From contig NC_086368.1 in assembly GCF_036324505.1 (NCBI RefSeq), positions 1,612,001 through 1,676,000 of the forward strand: 64,000 bases of DNA. The letters run 5' to 3'. Positions 10,750-22,380 of the stretch are shown in pieces. The notes beneath the pieces are model-generated. The model ran no database searches and was not told where the DNA came from. It saw nothing but the letters and a program-made list of their open reading frames with translations. The stretch comes from Eleginops maclovinus (Eukaryota > Chordata > Actinopteri > Perciformes > Eleginopidae). The translations under genes were made by a program, and so were the position numbers. Numbering within the stretch: the stretch's first letter is position 1; every line of letters starts with the position of its first letter.

Positions 10750-13700
10750 CTACAGTTCCGGCGCTATGGGGGGGCATTCGAGGGCCGTGCCCCCCCTAGC
10801 GGTGATTGATGCCCCTCCTACCACAGGCCATGGCGTGGCCCAAAAAATTATCCCTTTTAGTTATTATTTTAATATTAAATGTGCAAACTGTAACTTAAAT
10901 GAAATAAAAGGAAATGAGCGTCGAAAACGCATCATTTTGGTTGTGCATGCATAGCCAGTTACTAGTCTTGGTCAATGGTCAATGCTCATTGGTCGCTGAG
11001 TAAACTTGGTACGATTTCGCTTTCTAAATGTAACGTTAAGCTGCAGGCGCACTGCGCAGAATCCATTTCAAGTTGTTGGTTGGAATCGGAACAAAATACG
11101 GTAGACAGTTTGTCCATCTCTATCATACAGTTAAAAATGGATTTACGAAAATGGCTTAGACCTCCCCCTCTTCAGCCTCTTCTAGCAGCAGACTCTGACC
11201 CCCGAGCCACCACCACCAGTACAGCCACGGACTCTGAGAGCCGAGCTGGCCCTTCTGCTAATGCTAGCTCCGGACAACCGCCAACGGACTTAACCAGTGC
11301 AGCCATAGAGCAACGACTTACAAGTACTCCAAGTCAGCGGACAGCGGTTGATGATCTCGGGACTGACAGGCCTGTCCAAATTGTGTTAAAACAGTATCCT
11401 GTAACTGTTTACAGTGGTAAGGGGTGATCATTTGTTGATAAATGGTTTCACAGAAGAGAGTGGTTGGAGTACAGTGTCAAGGCAGATGCAGCATTTTGTT
11501 TTTGCTGCCGGATGTTCGGTTTCACTAGAAAATATGGAACATTGGATGCCTTTGTGAGTGTGGGCTAGCGTAACTGGAAACACGCCATGGCCAAAGACCG
11601 TGGATTTAATAAACATGAAACTTCGAAGGACCACTTGTCTTGCTATGCAATGTGGAAGGAGAGGGAGATGCGTCGCAATACAGGGAATGAGGTATCAACC
11701 CTTGTCAATGCAGATCAACTAAGGAAAAATCGGTATTATGTATTACTAATAGATGTTGGTGAATTCTTGGTTGAAAACCAGTTGCCACTACGTGGGAAGA
11801 TTTAGGCTTTTGATGACATGTCCGAGGGGGGGTCTGGACTTTTCCTTTCCATGCTTTATTACACCATCAAAAAGGATCCTGAATTGGCTAATATGGTGAA
11901 GACAATCCCTCGAAATGCCACTTTCACCTGTCATGATATGCTAAATGAACTTATAAGAACACTCAGTAATGTGGTGACAGAGGCTATAGTGGAGGAAGTT
12001 GGTGACTCCTATTACACTTTGAGAGTTGATGGAACCCGTGACCCCACAGAATGTGAAAATATTTCCATTGTGCTTCGGTTTGTGACTGAGTCTTACGAAG
12101 TTACAGAGCGTCTACTGTGCATCGCTATCGCTCAGAAAGGTGACGCACAGACATTAACTGACACCGTTCTGACTGAGCTTAACAAGGTTGGCCTGGATAG
12201 TTCAAAAATTCTGAGTCAGGTGTATGATGGAGCTTCGCTTATGTCGGGGAAACGTGGTGGTGTTCAGAAAATTCTACAGGAGAGACTTGCAAGTGAGATA
12301 CCATATGTGCACTGCCTCAACCATCAGTTGCATTTGGTTGTGGTTCATGTCATGTCAGCAGAGACTGAACTTGTGGAGTTTTTTGAGGTGTGCAGTTCCC
12401 TCTACTCAATTCTGTAGGAAGCCAATGGTTGCTATGCATTACAAAGGTGCGCATCTTAAACGTCTTGTGGAGCAGAGATGGACAGGGCATCTTGCCACTG
12501 TCTCAGTCATTCTTAAGTCATTTCATGACATAACATTTATTCTGACTGATGCTGACACTGTACTGAACTATGGCGCAGAGACGAGAATGGAAGCTACAGG
12601 CCTGCTGCGTGAGATATCTGAGCCAAGTTTCATGTTCCTTGCCAACTTAACCCACAGAGTCCTTTCTCTATTGAACCCACCGAACAAGCTTCTCCAGAAA
12701 GAAGACACTGACTGATTGATGGGTTTAAGTCTTGTGGCTAGTGCAACAGCATGTGTTAAAAAACTCCATTGTGATGAAGAGTTTAAGCAGAAGCTGGATT
12801 GTGCCACGGCCACCAGTGAGTCACTGAGACCCGGGCCCAAACGGAGACCCATAGAGAGCACACGGATGGATGGTTACATTGCTATGGGGCCTACAGGAGA
12901 GCACAGAGGTGGTGATAACTTGGAAACTGAACTTCGGAGATTGTACTACAACACTATTGATTCTTTGGTTGGGGAACTGGATCGCAGATTCAGCAAGCGC
13001 AACTCACAACTGGCAAATGCACTTGCAGCACTAAATCCAGAGGCCGATAACTTCCTTGATGGGAAAGCTGTGAAGCATATTTTCGACCTGTCACAATCGA
13101 CTATAATTGCTTTACCCTTGCTAAAGAGTTTTTAATGCCAGAAAAGCAAGCAATAGAGGGAGAATGGACCATACAGCACATCATCTCAACGTACCACAAC
13201 CATCTGATTGCCATGCCCAGTGTGCTGACTGCTTTCAAACATGCATTAACATTTGGTGCATCTACAGCAATGTGAGAGAATTAATTCTCCACTCTGAGAA
13301 ATGTTTTCTTGGAACACAGACGCACAATGCTACACGAGAGAAAGGCCAGGTTGGTGCAACTTGCATTCGAGAAAGACTTGACACGCAAATGCACAAGCGA
13401 ATGGAAGGACACAGTACTTAGCAGCAGCAACACTCGTCGCCTGCAACTCTTCTGACGGTAAGTTGTTTGTTCATTTCACTTTTTGAAGCCAGCCCTGGCT
13501 TTCATGATAAGGCTTACTAAGCAGGTGAATTGTTGATGAATGTTTGCTGGGTCTATCTGCATTTGTGTTTTATACCTGTTGGCTGCCTGTAAGATATATG
13601 GGCTTATGTCATTTCAGCCTGGTGCTAGATGCGTGGTTTGTCCTGCCCGAATGCGTGCCTAAGCTTATGTCAGCAGTCCTGTTTTATAGTTTATATGTTG

Positions 13701-13984
13701 TCCAAACTTTACCCCACCCCTTTTTGCCTTTTATTATGCTCTTCATTTGCGTAAACTGCGTGCATAGGGCTACACACATAGCCTCGACTAAGTGTCATGA
13801 TACGGAAATTAACACATTTATAAAAAGCTAATAATAGCAAAGAAAAACATGTTTCGTTTTTGGTAGCATTTCTGCTGTGTTGGATTATGATGTCGCCACA
13901 GCGTTAAAATATTTCTCAAACGGCAGTGCCCCCCCGCTGATGACCAAATGCCCCTCCAGTAGATCTGCTCTGGCGCCGACTCTG
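10750..13984 (+). mobile_element. ZMYM1/DUF4371-type hAT transposon relic
   Basis: CTTATAGT occurs at 10742-10749 and at 13985-13992, consistent with an 8-bp hAT duplication. Inverted terminal similarity is short: CAGTTCCGGCGC near 10753 against CAGAGTCGGCGCC at the right end. G/C-rich subterminal stretches (GGGGGGGCATTCGAGGGC at the left, matching GGCATTTGGTC at the right) support the pairing. It carries a decayed transposase on the plus strand and lies in the fhit intron, antisense to fhit. Confidence 0.75.
11137..13455 (+). pseudogene. hAT transposase with TTF-type zinc finger (ZMYM1-like), decayed
   Basis: The reading starts MDLRKWLRPP and runs in one frame to 12417, broken by stops near 11425, 11566 and 11803. 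It then shifts frame near 12410, stops again at 12713 and shifts near 13120. Domains in order: a low-complexity Ser/Thr N-terminus; a zinc-finger part with KWFHRREW and FCFCCRMFG; a DUF4371/RNase-H-like core with DGTRDPTE and YDGASLMSG plus HCLNHQLHLVV; and, after the last frameshift, a C-terminal hAT dimerisation-like region around 13220-13330. The total length suits ZMYM1-like hAT transposases (about 750 residues). At least four stops and two frameshifts rule out function. Confidence 0.85.
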
Positions 13985-14156
13985 CTTATAGTTATTATTT
14001 ATTAATGTGGTTCAGCGGTATTTACCGCCCGCTCCAGTGCTCCTCGTCCACCGGCGTTTAGTGTCCCATTAACTCACGGCTGCGGCCACTGGAAAGTATT
14101 CATTGTTTGACTGTCACACAAGCAGCTGATGCATACCCCCTATCCCCATCAGTGGA

Positions 14157-14455
14157 CAGTGATGGGCAAGTTACTTCCAAAATGTAATACAGTAAATATG
14201 ACTTATTGCTGTCCTTTTAAAGTAATAAGTTACATTACATTATCACTGTCTCTGAACTGTAATGCGTTACACTACTTTTGTGTTACTTTGAGTTACTTTC
14301 ACCAAAATAACCTCTAAAGTATGGCTTTAAATGCTGAAATGTAGTTTATTGCAGCTCATTAATTAAAGCTATCTATGGCAGTATGCTGAAATTAAACTCA
14401 TACTCTGTTTAAGTGGGCTGAATAATATGTGATACTGGTAACATTACGTCTCTGC
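14157..14455 (+). mobile_element. Truncated copy of the 938-bp hAT MITE
   Basis: From CAGTGATGGGCAAGTTACTT onward it matches 45342-45640 almost base for base, including GGCTTTAAATGCTGAAATG and CTATCTATGGCAGTATGC. The match stops near ACGTCTCTG. No right terminus or target duplication is seen, so this copy is 3'-truncated. Confidence 0.8.
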
Positions 14456-16143
14456 CTGCTCTTCACCCCATCCTCCGAAGTAAACGTTACATATTGGTTC
14501 TTGGTTCTTGCCGGGCAGCCGAGTGGGGACAGTGAATAACTGTTTTTTGGGGCTGAGAGACGGCCCGCCTCGGTGGAAACCGGAAGAACCAGAGCTTAAT
14601 CAGGCTCTTGCCCAGAACCGGCCCTGATTTTTTTCTCCGCAGCAGCAGAACTTCCTCGTCTATCCTAATGATGACATGCTCTAACACGATGCTTTCTTTT
14701 CAGACTGCTGTGTTAGGTGTGATCAAATGTATGAGGATTATACTTTCTTATTTGTTTGAAGAAAGTGATGAATGGAATCTGGAAGCCTCTAATACCAATC
14801 ACACCAGCGATTGAGGGAAACATTAAAAACAAATATGATAAGCTCCATTGTTATTTTTTCAACAATCATCCAGTCCAATAGAGTGATGTGTCAGAATCCA
14901 AAAATCTTTCTACACCATCAATCCTCCGGTGAGTGATTTGTGTGATATTATTATTTGTCACAGCGGCGGCCTACTGCTGAGAGTTCCCCTCTAATGTGTT
15001 GGCTCTAACCCGGGAGCCGTCACAACTAATCTCCTATCATCACTCTTCATCACTCCTCATCGCTCCTCATCACCTCCCAGTAAAAGAAAATGATATCCAG
15101 GTAAAGATTACTCTTTGCTGCTCTGCTTCTCTCTTCTAACCTGTGAAACAATTTTCTCTGACAGGGCCGCAGACTGCTAGGTGCTATTTTGTTATTAGCA
15201 TATATATCACCAGTTATGCAGAATAGGCTTTCCGTCTGAGGAGAGGCTGTGTGGAGTCCGCTCTGGCTTTAGCACTCTGATCAATGATCCTGATCCATGA
15301 TAAAAAACACCATCAGGCCTCATTCTACTCCTTTTAACTCATTCCGTCTTCTGCTGAGTTGTAAATATCATATTTTCTTCAAACAAGTAAAAATTCAGCC
15401 TCACTCTAAACAACCTTTTTTCTTGATTTGAGAACAATGATCTGCTCTACCCCATTAAGATGTAATACCTGATGTAATAGCTTTTCAAATGTCTCTTAAA
15501 GTTTCTTTAGATTGGTCTGGAAAATATTTTGTCCCCAAACGTATGAAAGTAATATTTACTCTTCATTGAAAGGATAATCATTTCCACGGAAAGAACAGTT
15601 CAAACCTTAGACTATGTAGGGAATAAAGTCTTATATAAGGTTGAACTACGCTCTGGACCACAGTGGAGGCAAGCTTGGATTTTTGAAGTTTAACTCAACT
15701 CGTAGTGCATATTTTAAAGTGAAATGATTCGAGGCCTCGGCAGTCTGTAATGATCTCTGTATGTATGTTCTTCTGTAGGTTGGACAGTTTTTTTTTTTGT
15801 CTCAGCAACAAACTCTGAACACTACTGCAGCCTCAGATCCTCTGGACTTTAGAATCAAAATTCACCTCTAAAAGGTTAAAGTGAATTAACACATTCCTGA
15901 AACAATTTCAACACTAACTATTATAACTTTCATAAAGAGAGGATTATTGCAGGACTGTTGCATTGCTGAATTTACTTTAAATAGGTGTACCTAATAAACT
16001 GAAAACAAATCCGACAGATATAAGAACGATGTAGTGCTGAGTATGTCCTCAGGGAGGGCCTAATGATATCATGTATATCATTTAACACCAAAGCTAGCAG
16101 CTAGAGAGTCATTCTTTCACTGTGTTGATGCTGCAGAGTTTAC
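14456..16143. other. fhit intron, no recognised feature
   Basis: Sequence next to the donor of the 146-bp exon (intron on the minus strand). No exon-like segment or repeat end identified. A short poly-T lies near 15790. Confidence 0.45.
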
Positions 16144-16289
16144 CTGGATGGCGATGGTCAGCGAGGTGGCGTTGAAGTGCTTCTCCAGCAGCTGAGCGAC
16201 TCTCTGAGTGGTTCTGAATAAGTCCGACACCTCATCTGGCTTCAGGTCCACAAACCGTTCCACCGGTCTCAGAGGGCACACCAACACAT
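16144..16289 (-). CDS. fhit: fhit exon encoding human residues 35-83 equivalent
   Basis: On the minus strand an acceptor ending CCGTGTTCAG precedes 146 bases, followed by the donor GTAAAC. The exon starts in phase 1 (AT completes a His codon) and ends in phase 0. The 49 encoded residues include [27 protein letters not shown] and EKHF, a clear match to the FHIT HIT domain. The final Gln corresponds to active-site Gln83 of the human enzyme. The downstream 30-bp exon at 10239-10268 continues the protein exactly. The protein is a cytosolic Ap3A hydrolase. The start-codon exon was not found to the right, so the intron beginning here probably extends past the window. Confidence 0.96.
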
Positions 16290-18659
16290 CTGAACACGGT
16301 CTGTTAAGGAACTCTGGCTTAACACACATTCAAAAATATAAACCTCTGCGACTCTTTGTTCACCCCCTAACGTTATTTGGGTTTCTTGCTTTAGTAGGGC
16401 ATTCATTCTTTCTGTATAATATTAATGATTTCTATAGCTATGACGTCATAATGATGGTATTAAGAGGTTTTTCAGGTAGGACACTACTGAAGGCCTAGGG
16501 GTGAAATGCACAGCCCGCTACTGTCTTTCCCTCTTCCAAATATGTAGCTTTACACACGTTTCAGTCTCAGTAACACCTAGTCACAATATCTATAATTATG
16601 TGAAGATGATGCTAGAGGTAAAATGGAGATATTGCTAAAGTCTTCATAATTCCTCCTCTGTGTAGAATAATGTAGATATTGATAATACACCATCTGTAAA
16701 AACATATTTTTATTTCGGCCTTCAAACACAGTGTAAGATCACTTGAAAAAAACAAGAAAAATGATCAATTCCATTAAAGTCATAAAGGTCATGGAACATA
16801 TTGGAAAAAAAGCTATCATCCACACATCAGAGCGATTACTCTCAGAAAAGTAATCAGGCACGCTGACAGAAGTAAGACACAGTTTGATGGGCAGCTGAGA
16901 GCAAATATCCAAACGGCTTCAGGACAATGTTGCTTTCCGTCATGGGTCATCTGATCAATAACAGTAGCTTAAGGGAACAAAGTGAGAGCAGTTCTCTGGA
17001 AAGAACGGCGCAGTAAAAGAACGTAGCCACTGCACTGGCCAAGAATAAAACAGTAAAAGAGAGAAGCATTCAAAGGATTACATTCTCTTCTGTTGCGTCA
17101 ACATTGAAAATGATGATGTAAAATATAAACACCATAATGTTAAGTGATGAAGAAGTAGCATTTGTAAAAGTTTCACATTTACTGCCCAAATATTCCTCTA
17201 CTCATGTCAGTCTTTGGTTCTATTTGCAGCTCTAATGCCGCTCTTTACTTTAACTCAGACAACTAAAGACACATCTTTTTAAATGAGCATTTTATTAGCA
17301 ACACCCTCCTTCTTAAAATTGAGTTTTAAGTATTTATTATTTATATTTAGTATACAATTTGATACTGTTTTATTAATTTTAAAGGTTTTATGTTTAACTA
17401 CTATTATTTAACAGTTTTATCAGCGACATTTCCTTTTAAGGTGATCTTTTAATCTCTTAATGGTTTATCTTCTATTATAATTATCAATAAGCTGACATGT
17501 TATTATTTTATTGTGTATACATGTTTATTAGATTTTTTGTATCGTTTTTATATTTTTTGGAATCGATTTCTTTTGTCTTCCTTTATTTCTTTGAGAGGGA
17601 TCATTGTCTGTTTTATTGTTTTTATGATCATACCTTTTACCTCCTTGTGTTTTAACACATTGAAACACTATTTAATGTTGTTATGCTGCATGTTTTAAAA
17701 AGGGTCTTAACATCTGAGGTGAATTTCTTCTTGTTGATTTTAATTTGTGATGTTTGCCTTATTGTAAAGCAATTTCAGCTGCTCCTGCTCTATGAAAAGA
17801 GCTATATTAATAAAGCTTTATTATTATTTTTATGTTTAAAATCATATCTATTATGACATTTACTGTATTACTATCAGGACCTGCATAAAGTAATTTCTGT
17901 CTTCAAGATTAAAGTTCTATAAAAAAATGTAGAAACACATATTTTAATATCATGATATTCCAATTTAAGAAAGTGGAGCTGCTCGGTAACACAATCAAAT
18001 TCTCTGATTTGCTTCACAAGTCAGAGGCATGGGATATGTAGCTGAACATGCTGCCATGGCGATGAGAGATATAGGCATCAAGAAATAACAGAAAAGTAAA
18101 AAGAGACATTGGAGTTCATCCCCTCATGAAACAGTTGCAAGAAGATGATTACATCGTAGCATTTCATGCCACAGTGGCTTCGTGTGGGAGCCATTCATCT
18201 CAAGAGCCTCAAACAGACACACAAATGATCCGTTTGCTTTATTCCTCACTGCACACAAAACCACCTGACCTGATGTAACTCTTTCCTCTGTGGCACCGTG
18301 GAGATGGCACTTGGCCACGTGAAAAATTAGTCAGGACGAGGCTGGGCGGTGTAGAGGTGATAGACTTGTTTCCTTTATGTTGTGCGATGAATATAGTTAC
18401 AACAAACACATTAACCTGGCACCTGCATAACCCACAATGCAACTCAACTGCTGTTTGGTCAGAGATTCCAGGGTGTTATGATAACAGCAGCTGAGGTAGC
18501 ATGGAGCCAGAGATGAGGAGGGCTGAAGAGGGCGGGTAAGGCCACTGCTTTATAGTTCTACACCATAAAAGACAGATTCGTGGTAAAAAAAAAAAAAACC
18601 CACCCTGAACCAGCCCATATACACCACATTTAAAAAAGAAGACAGTAAAAGTGTTGATG
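16290..18659. other. Upstream fhit intron with a possible LINE/SINE 3' end
   Basis: Mostly unassigned intron. At 17215-17835 the sequence resembles the common fish retroposon 3' end: an ACATCTTTTTAAA motif near the start, then GCTCCTGCTCTATGAAAAG, GCTATATTAATAAAGC and a TTATTATT tail. The family was not identified and the call is weak. Confidence 0.4.
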
Positions 18660-19328
18660 GGCTAGGGTGACCAGGTGTCTTGCTTTGTGCGGGAATGCAC
18701 AGCATGCGGGAATGCACAGCATTTGTATAATTTGTCCCACACATTTGTCCCGCACTTGATTGACAGTTGCCCATTTAAAACATGTCTTTTATCCAAAGGT
18801 GTTTAGAAAACAAGCTGTGTCAGATGTCAATCAATCAACAGAGACATGTATTTACTGATGGGTGTCGCCATGGAGGGCGACTCCCAGAGAGGTTTTATGA
18901 AATTCGGCAGAATTGTTTTTCAAATGCGCACGAAGGTGAACACATTTTGAAGCGATACTTCCCCAAAGCTCACAGGAAACGCCTGCCTCATAAAGAAAAT
19001 ATCGATCTGTCGATTTATCCTTCCCGGAACCAAAAGAGGATTACTAAACAGAGGAGGTAATGTATTTACCGACGATATTTTGTTAGAAAAAAAACACAAT
19101 TAAAAATATATATTTAATTCATTCACTTACATAGTGTGTGCAAACAATTAATCATAGGGATTTATATTTATAATCTAATAGTTTCAGTAGGGATTTTTAT
19201 GAATGGTTGGATAGACATTATATTTCAATCTAAATTAGCTCTAAGCAATGCAGTAACATGTCCATCATTGTCCCGCACAAAAGTCCTCTTTGACCCGCAT
19301 GGCTTGTTGGCACCTGGTCACCCTAGCC
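18660..19328. mobile_element. 669-bp TIR element, family not recognised
   Basis: Perfect 18-bp inverted termini, GGCTAGGGTGACCAGGTG at 18660-18677 and its complement at 19311-19328. The outer bases read GGC-TA...TA-GCC, so a TA target duplication is possible. Internally there is a 92-codon open frame at 18782-19060, rich in Arg/Lys with many His, which matches no family I know. The right-hand part recurs at 29758-30412, where an LTR interrupts it. No transposase motif is visible. Confidence 0.78.
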
Positions 19329-20595
19329 ACCACAGAGTCAGTTGTCTGTATAACCAGAAAGTGAGCCTGTGTGTTCTTGGTAAATACGTCAGGTAGACAC
19401 TTCTTACTGAAAATAACTGGTGCCATCGTGAGTTCTGGTATTCAGTTTTTATAAAACATGTGTATGATGTTCAACACACTAGACCCAGGCTGAATGGTGT
19501 GACTTCATTTAAGGACATGTATCAGATACAATACAGCTCCCTCTGGAACCATAAAAATGTAATATACGTTAATGAATCAGATCTATAGAAGCTCCTTTTG
19601 AGTTAGTTTTTAGAAAGCGTCAACCTCCAGGGGAAAAATGGAATCCGATGTGGAAGTGCATTAAACCTTTTTCTTTATAATAGCCTGTCACGAAATCAGA
19701 TTATTTTAGTAAACGAACCGCCCTGTCCCATTATCTACGAGTGAAAAGATCCCAGCCGCTTGTTTCAGTCCTTCAGACAGCATCATCTTTATTATGTAAT
19801 CTAAGTTCCTTTAGAACAATTGAACAATACACTTGAGGGCGGAGCTAACTTGTGATTGACAAGAACAGTGTTGTCAAATTAGGGTGTTTTGTTTTATAAC
19901 TTTTCACAGTCTGTTTTTATTTCATAAAAGCTATTTGTCACATTTTGGTCACCACCTGCACTATTTGTATTTTTGCTGTTGTTTTTTATATATATTTTTT
20001 ATATGTCTTTTTCTATTCTGTTTTATGACTTGAAATTGCACTGTTGAGGAACCTGCGATCTAAGTTGTTCATACATAACGTAATTTCAGCGTACTTATAT
20101 ATGTTATGACAACAAACCTTTGAATCTTGAATCTAAAATGTAATGTCACAAACCAAGGGGGCCGTCTAGAAACCAATATGTCTACAGAAGAAAAATGCCA
20201 AACATGTTATAGTCAATAAAGCAATAAAGTGCCTCTCAGTGGCTTTATCCACCTCTTGTACACTATTCGATATATAATCCTTAATTTCTTTACCCGCCCA
20301 TTGTATCTCTTGAACTTTCCTCTGTTTCTGCGTCCTTCACAGGTGGCGAGGCTTATTTGTATGTTGTGGAATAGAAAGTAGCGGGTTTACCCATGAACCA
20401 ACACATACATTATTTAGCATGTGAGCCTGCGGATTGCATCTTGTAATGTGAGACCCTAAGGATGTCACTGTTCCTTCAGTGTGTGTTTTCCTCAGCTCAA
20501 AGGACTATGATTGCAGACAAATCTGCTTCTAATAGAAATCTGCCCTGAGCTGGTCAGGAGGAAGGTTGTTTCTTAACTGTGGCAATCATGAAGTT
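19329..20595. other. Unassigned intron with a possible LINE tail
   Basis: At about 19935-20140 a T-rich stretch ending TGACAACAAACCTTTGAATC-TTGAATC looks like a LINE 3' end with short tandem tail repeats. The rest has no recognised feature. Confidence 0.35.
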
Positions 20596-20599
20596 TTAA

Positions 20600-22146
20600 A
20601 GAGGACATATAATGCAAATTTACAGTTTTGTATTTGTGTTTTCTAGAACGTGCCTAAAGCTTTATTGTAACGCTCTTTAATACACAGAGACAAAGGCTGC
20701 CACACCAGGGCCTGCTGGAGCCGGTGCCAGATTGTGAACCAGTTTTTGTGTTTCCACTGCAGCAACAATTTTCTCAGGCAGAAAAAGCTGAGGCTGAAGC
20801 GGAGCAACATTTGGGGCAGAGCAACATGCCTCAATGTAACAAAAGCACTAAGGAGAAATGTTAACATTGACGCTTATTTTTGTCTGCAGACCTATGAAAG
20901 GACAGGTACTTAAATTCCAACAATATCACAAACACCGTATGAACATCCACCGTGACTTCACAGTTTGTAATCATTATCCCACCTCCACACTTGAACACAT
21001 GTTGAATTTAAAAAAACATTGCAACATTTCTAACAATTGTATGTCATTTAAACCATATTATAATCCAAAACTGATAAATGGAAAAAAGCTTAAAAATAAT
21101 GAAAAAGTTTCGCTTGTAATTAGTACAAAAAAATCTGCCAATAAAACGAGTGAAAGTTAGCTTGGGAAAATGTCTTATAATGAGAAGGGATATTCAGAGG
21201 AATCAGATCTTGTAATTAGATGCGAAAATGATTTTGAACTTTATTTTAGCAGGATCAGGAAAGGTGTGTTATAAATAAGCCACATTTGCTCCAAAAAAAA
21301 GTTAAGGTGCAAAGAACGTTTCATCTGAGATGCCACTCAAAATAAGATGTTCTCAAGAGTCTTTGACTTAAACACATATTGTAGCATTTGCGGCTCCGCA
21401 GCACGGCTGGCTAGCTATTTGAATAAGGAGGACACGGAGGATCCAGTTGAACCAGAGAACCGGGTTTTATTGCCCTCACCAGACTTAACCCAGGGGTTGG
21501 AAGACTGCCCAAAACAACAAAAACAGGCTAGACTATCTAAGCGGCGCACGCTCTTCTCCCCAATTGTCTTTCTCTCTTCTTCTTCGCTCTCCTCAATCTC
21601 CGCAGCTCCACACTCTTCTTCTACTCTCTTAATTCCCACCATGTCTTTCTACCCACCCTGTCCAGCTAACTAGGGCAACATCCTCCCCACATAAATCCCC
21701 CCCCCCATTTGAGTCTCTCCCTCGTCAGCGCTGCAGGGTCGCTACAATACTTAAGATGCATTGTCGCTTCTTAAGTTATTATATTTTATATCAAGTGTAA
21801 AGACTATTCTGAATTAGACAAATATACTTGGCATGATTTCAAGTTTCTGCAGTGATATCCTTACAGGTTGGGGCCCTGAATCACAAGATTGGCCAAACAC
21901 AGTGGGATCTAACCCCCCAGCCCTGTGGAAAACAGCATCTTCTCTTTAAGTCTCTGTTTCAGCTCCGCTGTGACTAGCTGTCTGATGGCATGCTAGTAGC
22001 TAGGAGAACTTATGCGTTTCCCATGGTGATGTCACCAAGTTACATCGGAAATGGATCCCCTTCAAGCAAGGAGTGTTTCTGAGGGAGAGAATCTGCAGAA
22101 CTTTCAACTCTAGAACTCACTACAGGAATAATAATGTGTCCTCTTT
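20600..22146. mobile_element. Possible TTAA-flanked TIR element containing a solo LTR
   Basis: The left end reads TTAA-AGAGGACATATAATG. The right end, reverse-complemented, reads CTAA-AGAGGACACATTATT, so the termini are inverted and the duplication would be TTAA on the left and TTAG (one change) on the right. The interior holds a 100-codon open frame (20858-21160) of unknown nature and a solo LTR (21380-21746). A TTAA target would suit piggyBac- or Kolobok-type elements, but no transposase is visible. Confidence 0.5.
21380..21746 (-). mobile_element. Putative solo LTR, minus strand
   Basis: Read on the minus strand it starts TGTAGC and ends GCTACA, giving a 6-bp inverted terminus. It has an AATAAA signal (complement at 21466-21471) about 85 bp before its 3' end, like an LTR with U3-R-U5 order. 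The flanks ATAT and ATAC agree at three of four bases only, so the target duplication is weak. No adjoining retroelement genes. Confidence 0.6.
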
Positions 22147-22239
22147 AGCAATAACATGGTAGATTTTTTTCATTACCAAACACTCTTTCTAGTTAAATAT
22201 ATATACACTAAACTCACAACACTGCTGTAGAGTCATCCT

Positions 22240-22380
22240 CACTGAACAAACTGAAACGTTGACTATTAGGTTGAACCTATCTGAACTCAATATTATTGCT
22301 TTCAATTAACCTAATACAGTTATGTGCAACCTGTTGACATAATACATTTAATTAAAGTCAAGGGTTCAGTTTTTTCAGTG
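22240..22380. mobile_element. 141-bp CACTGAA palindromic MITE
   Basis: Left terminus CACTGAACAAACTGAAACG. The right terminus reverse-complemented is CACTGAAAAAACTGAACCC, both followed by TTGACT. A diverged copy is at 1428-1620. There is no coding sequence and the target duplication is unclear. Confidence 0.7.

Noticed and set aside
18782..19060. 92-codon frame as an independent gene
   Set aside because: It lies inside a TIR element and has no recognisable domain, so it is described there rather than called a gene.
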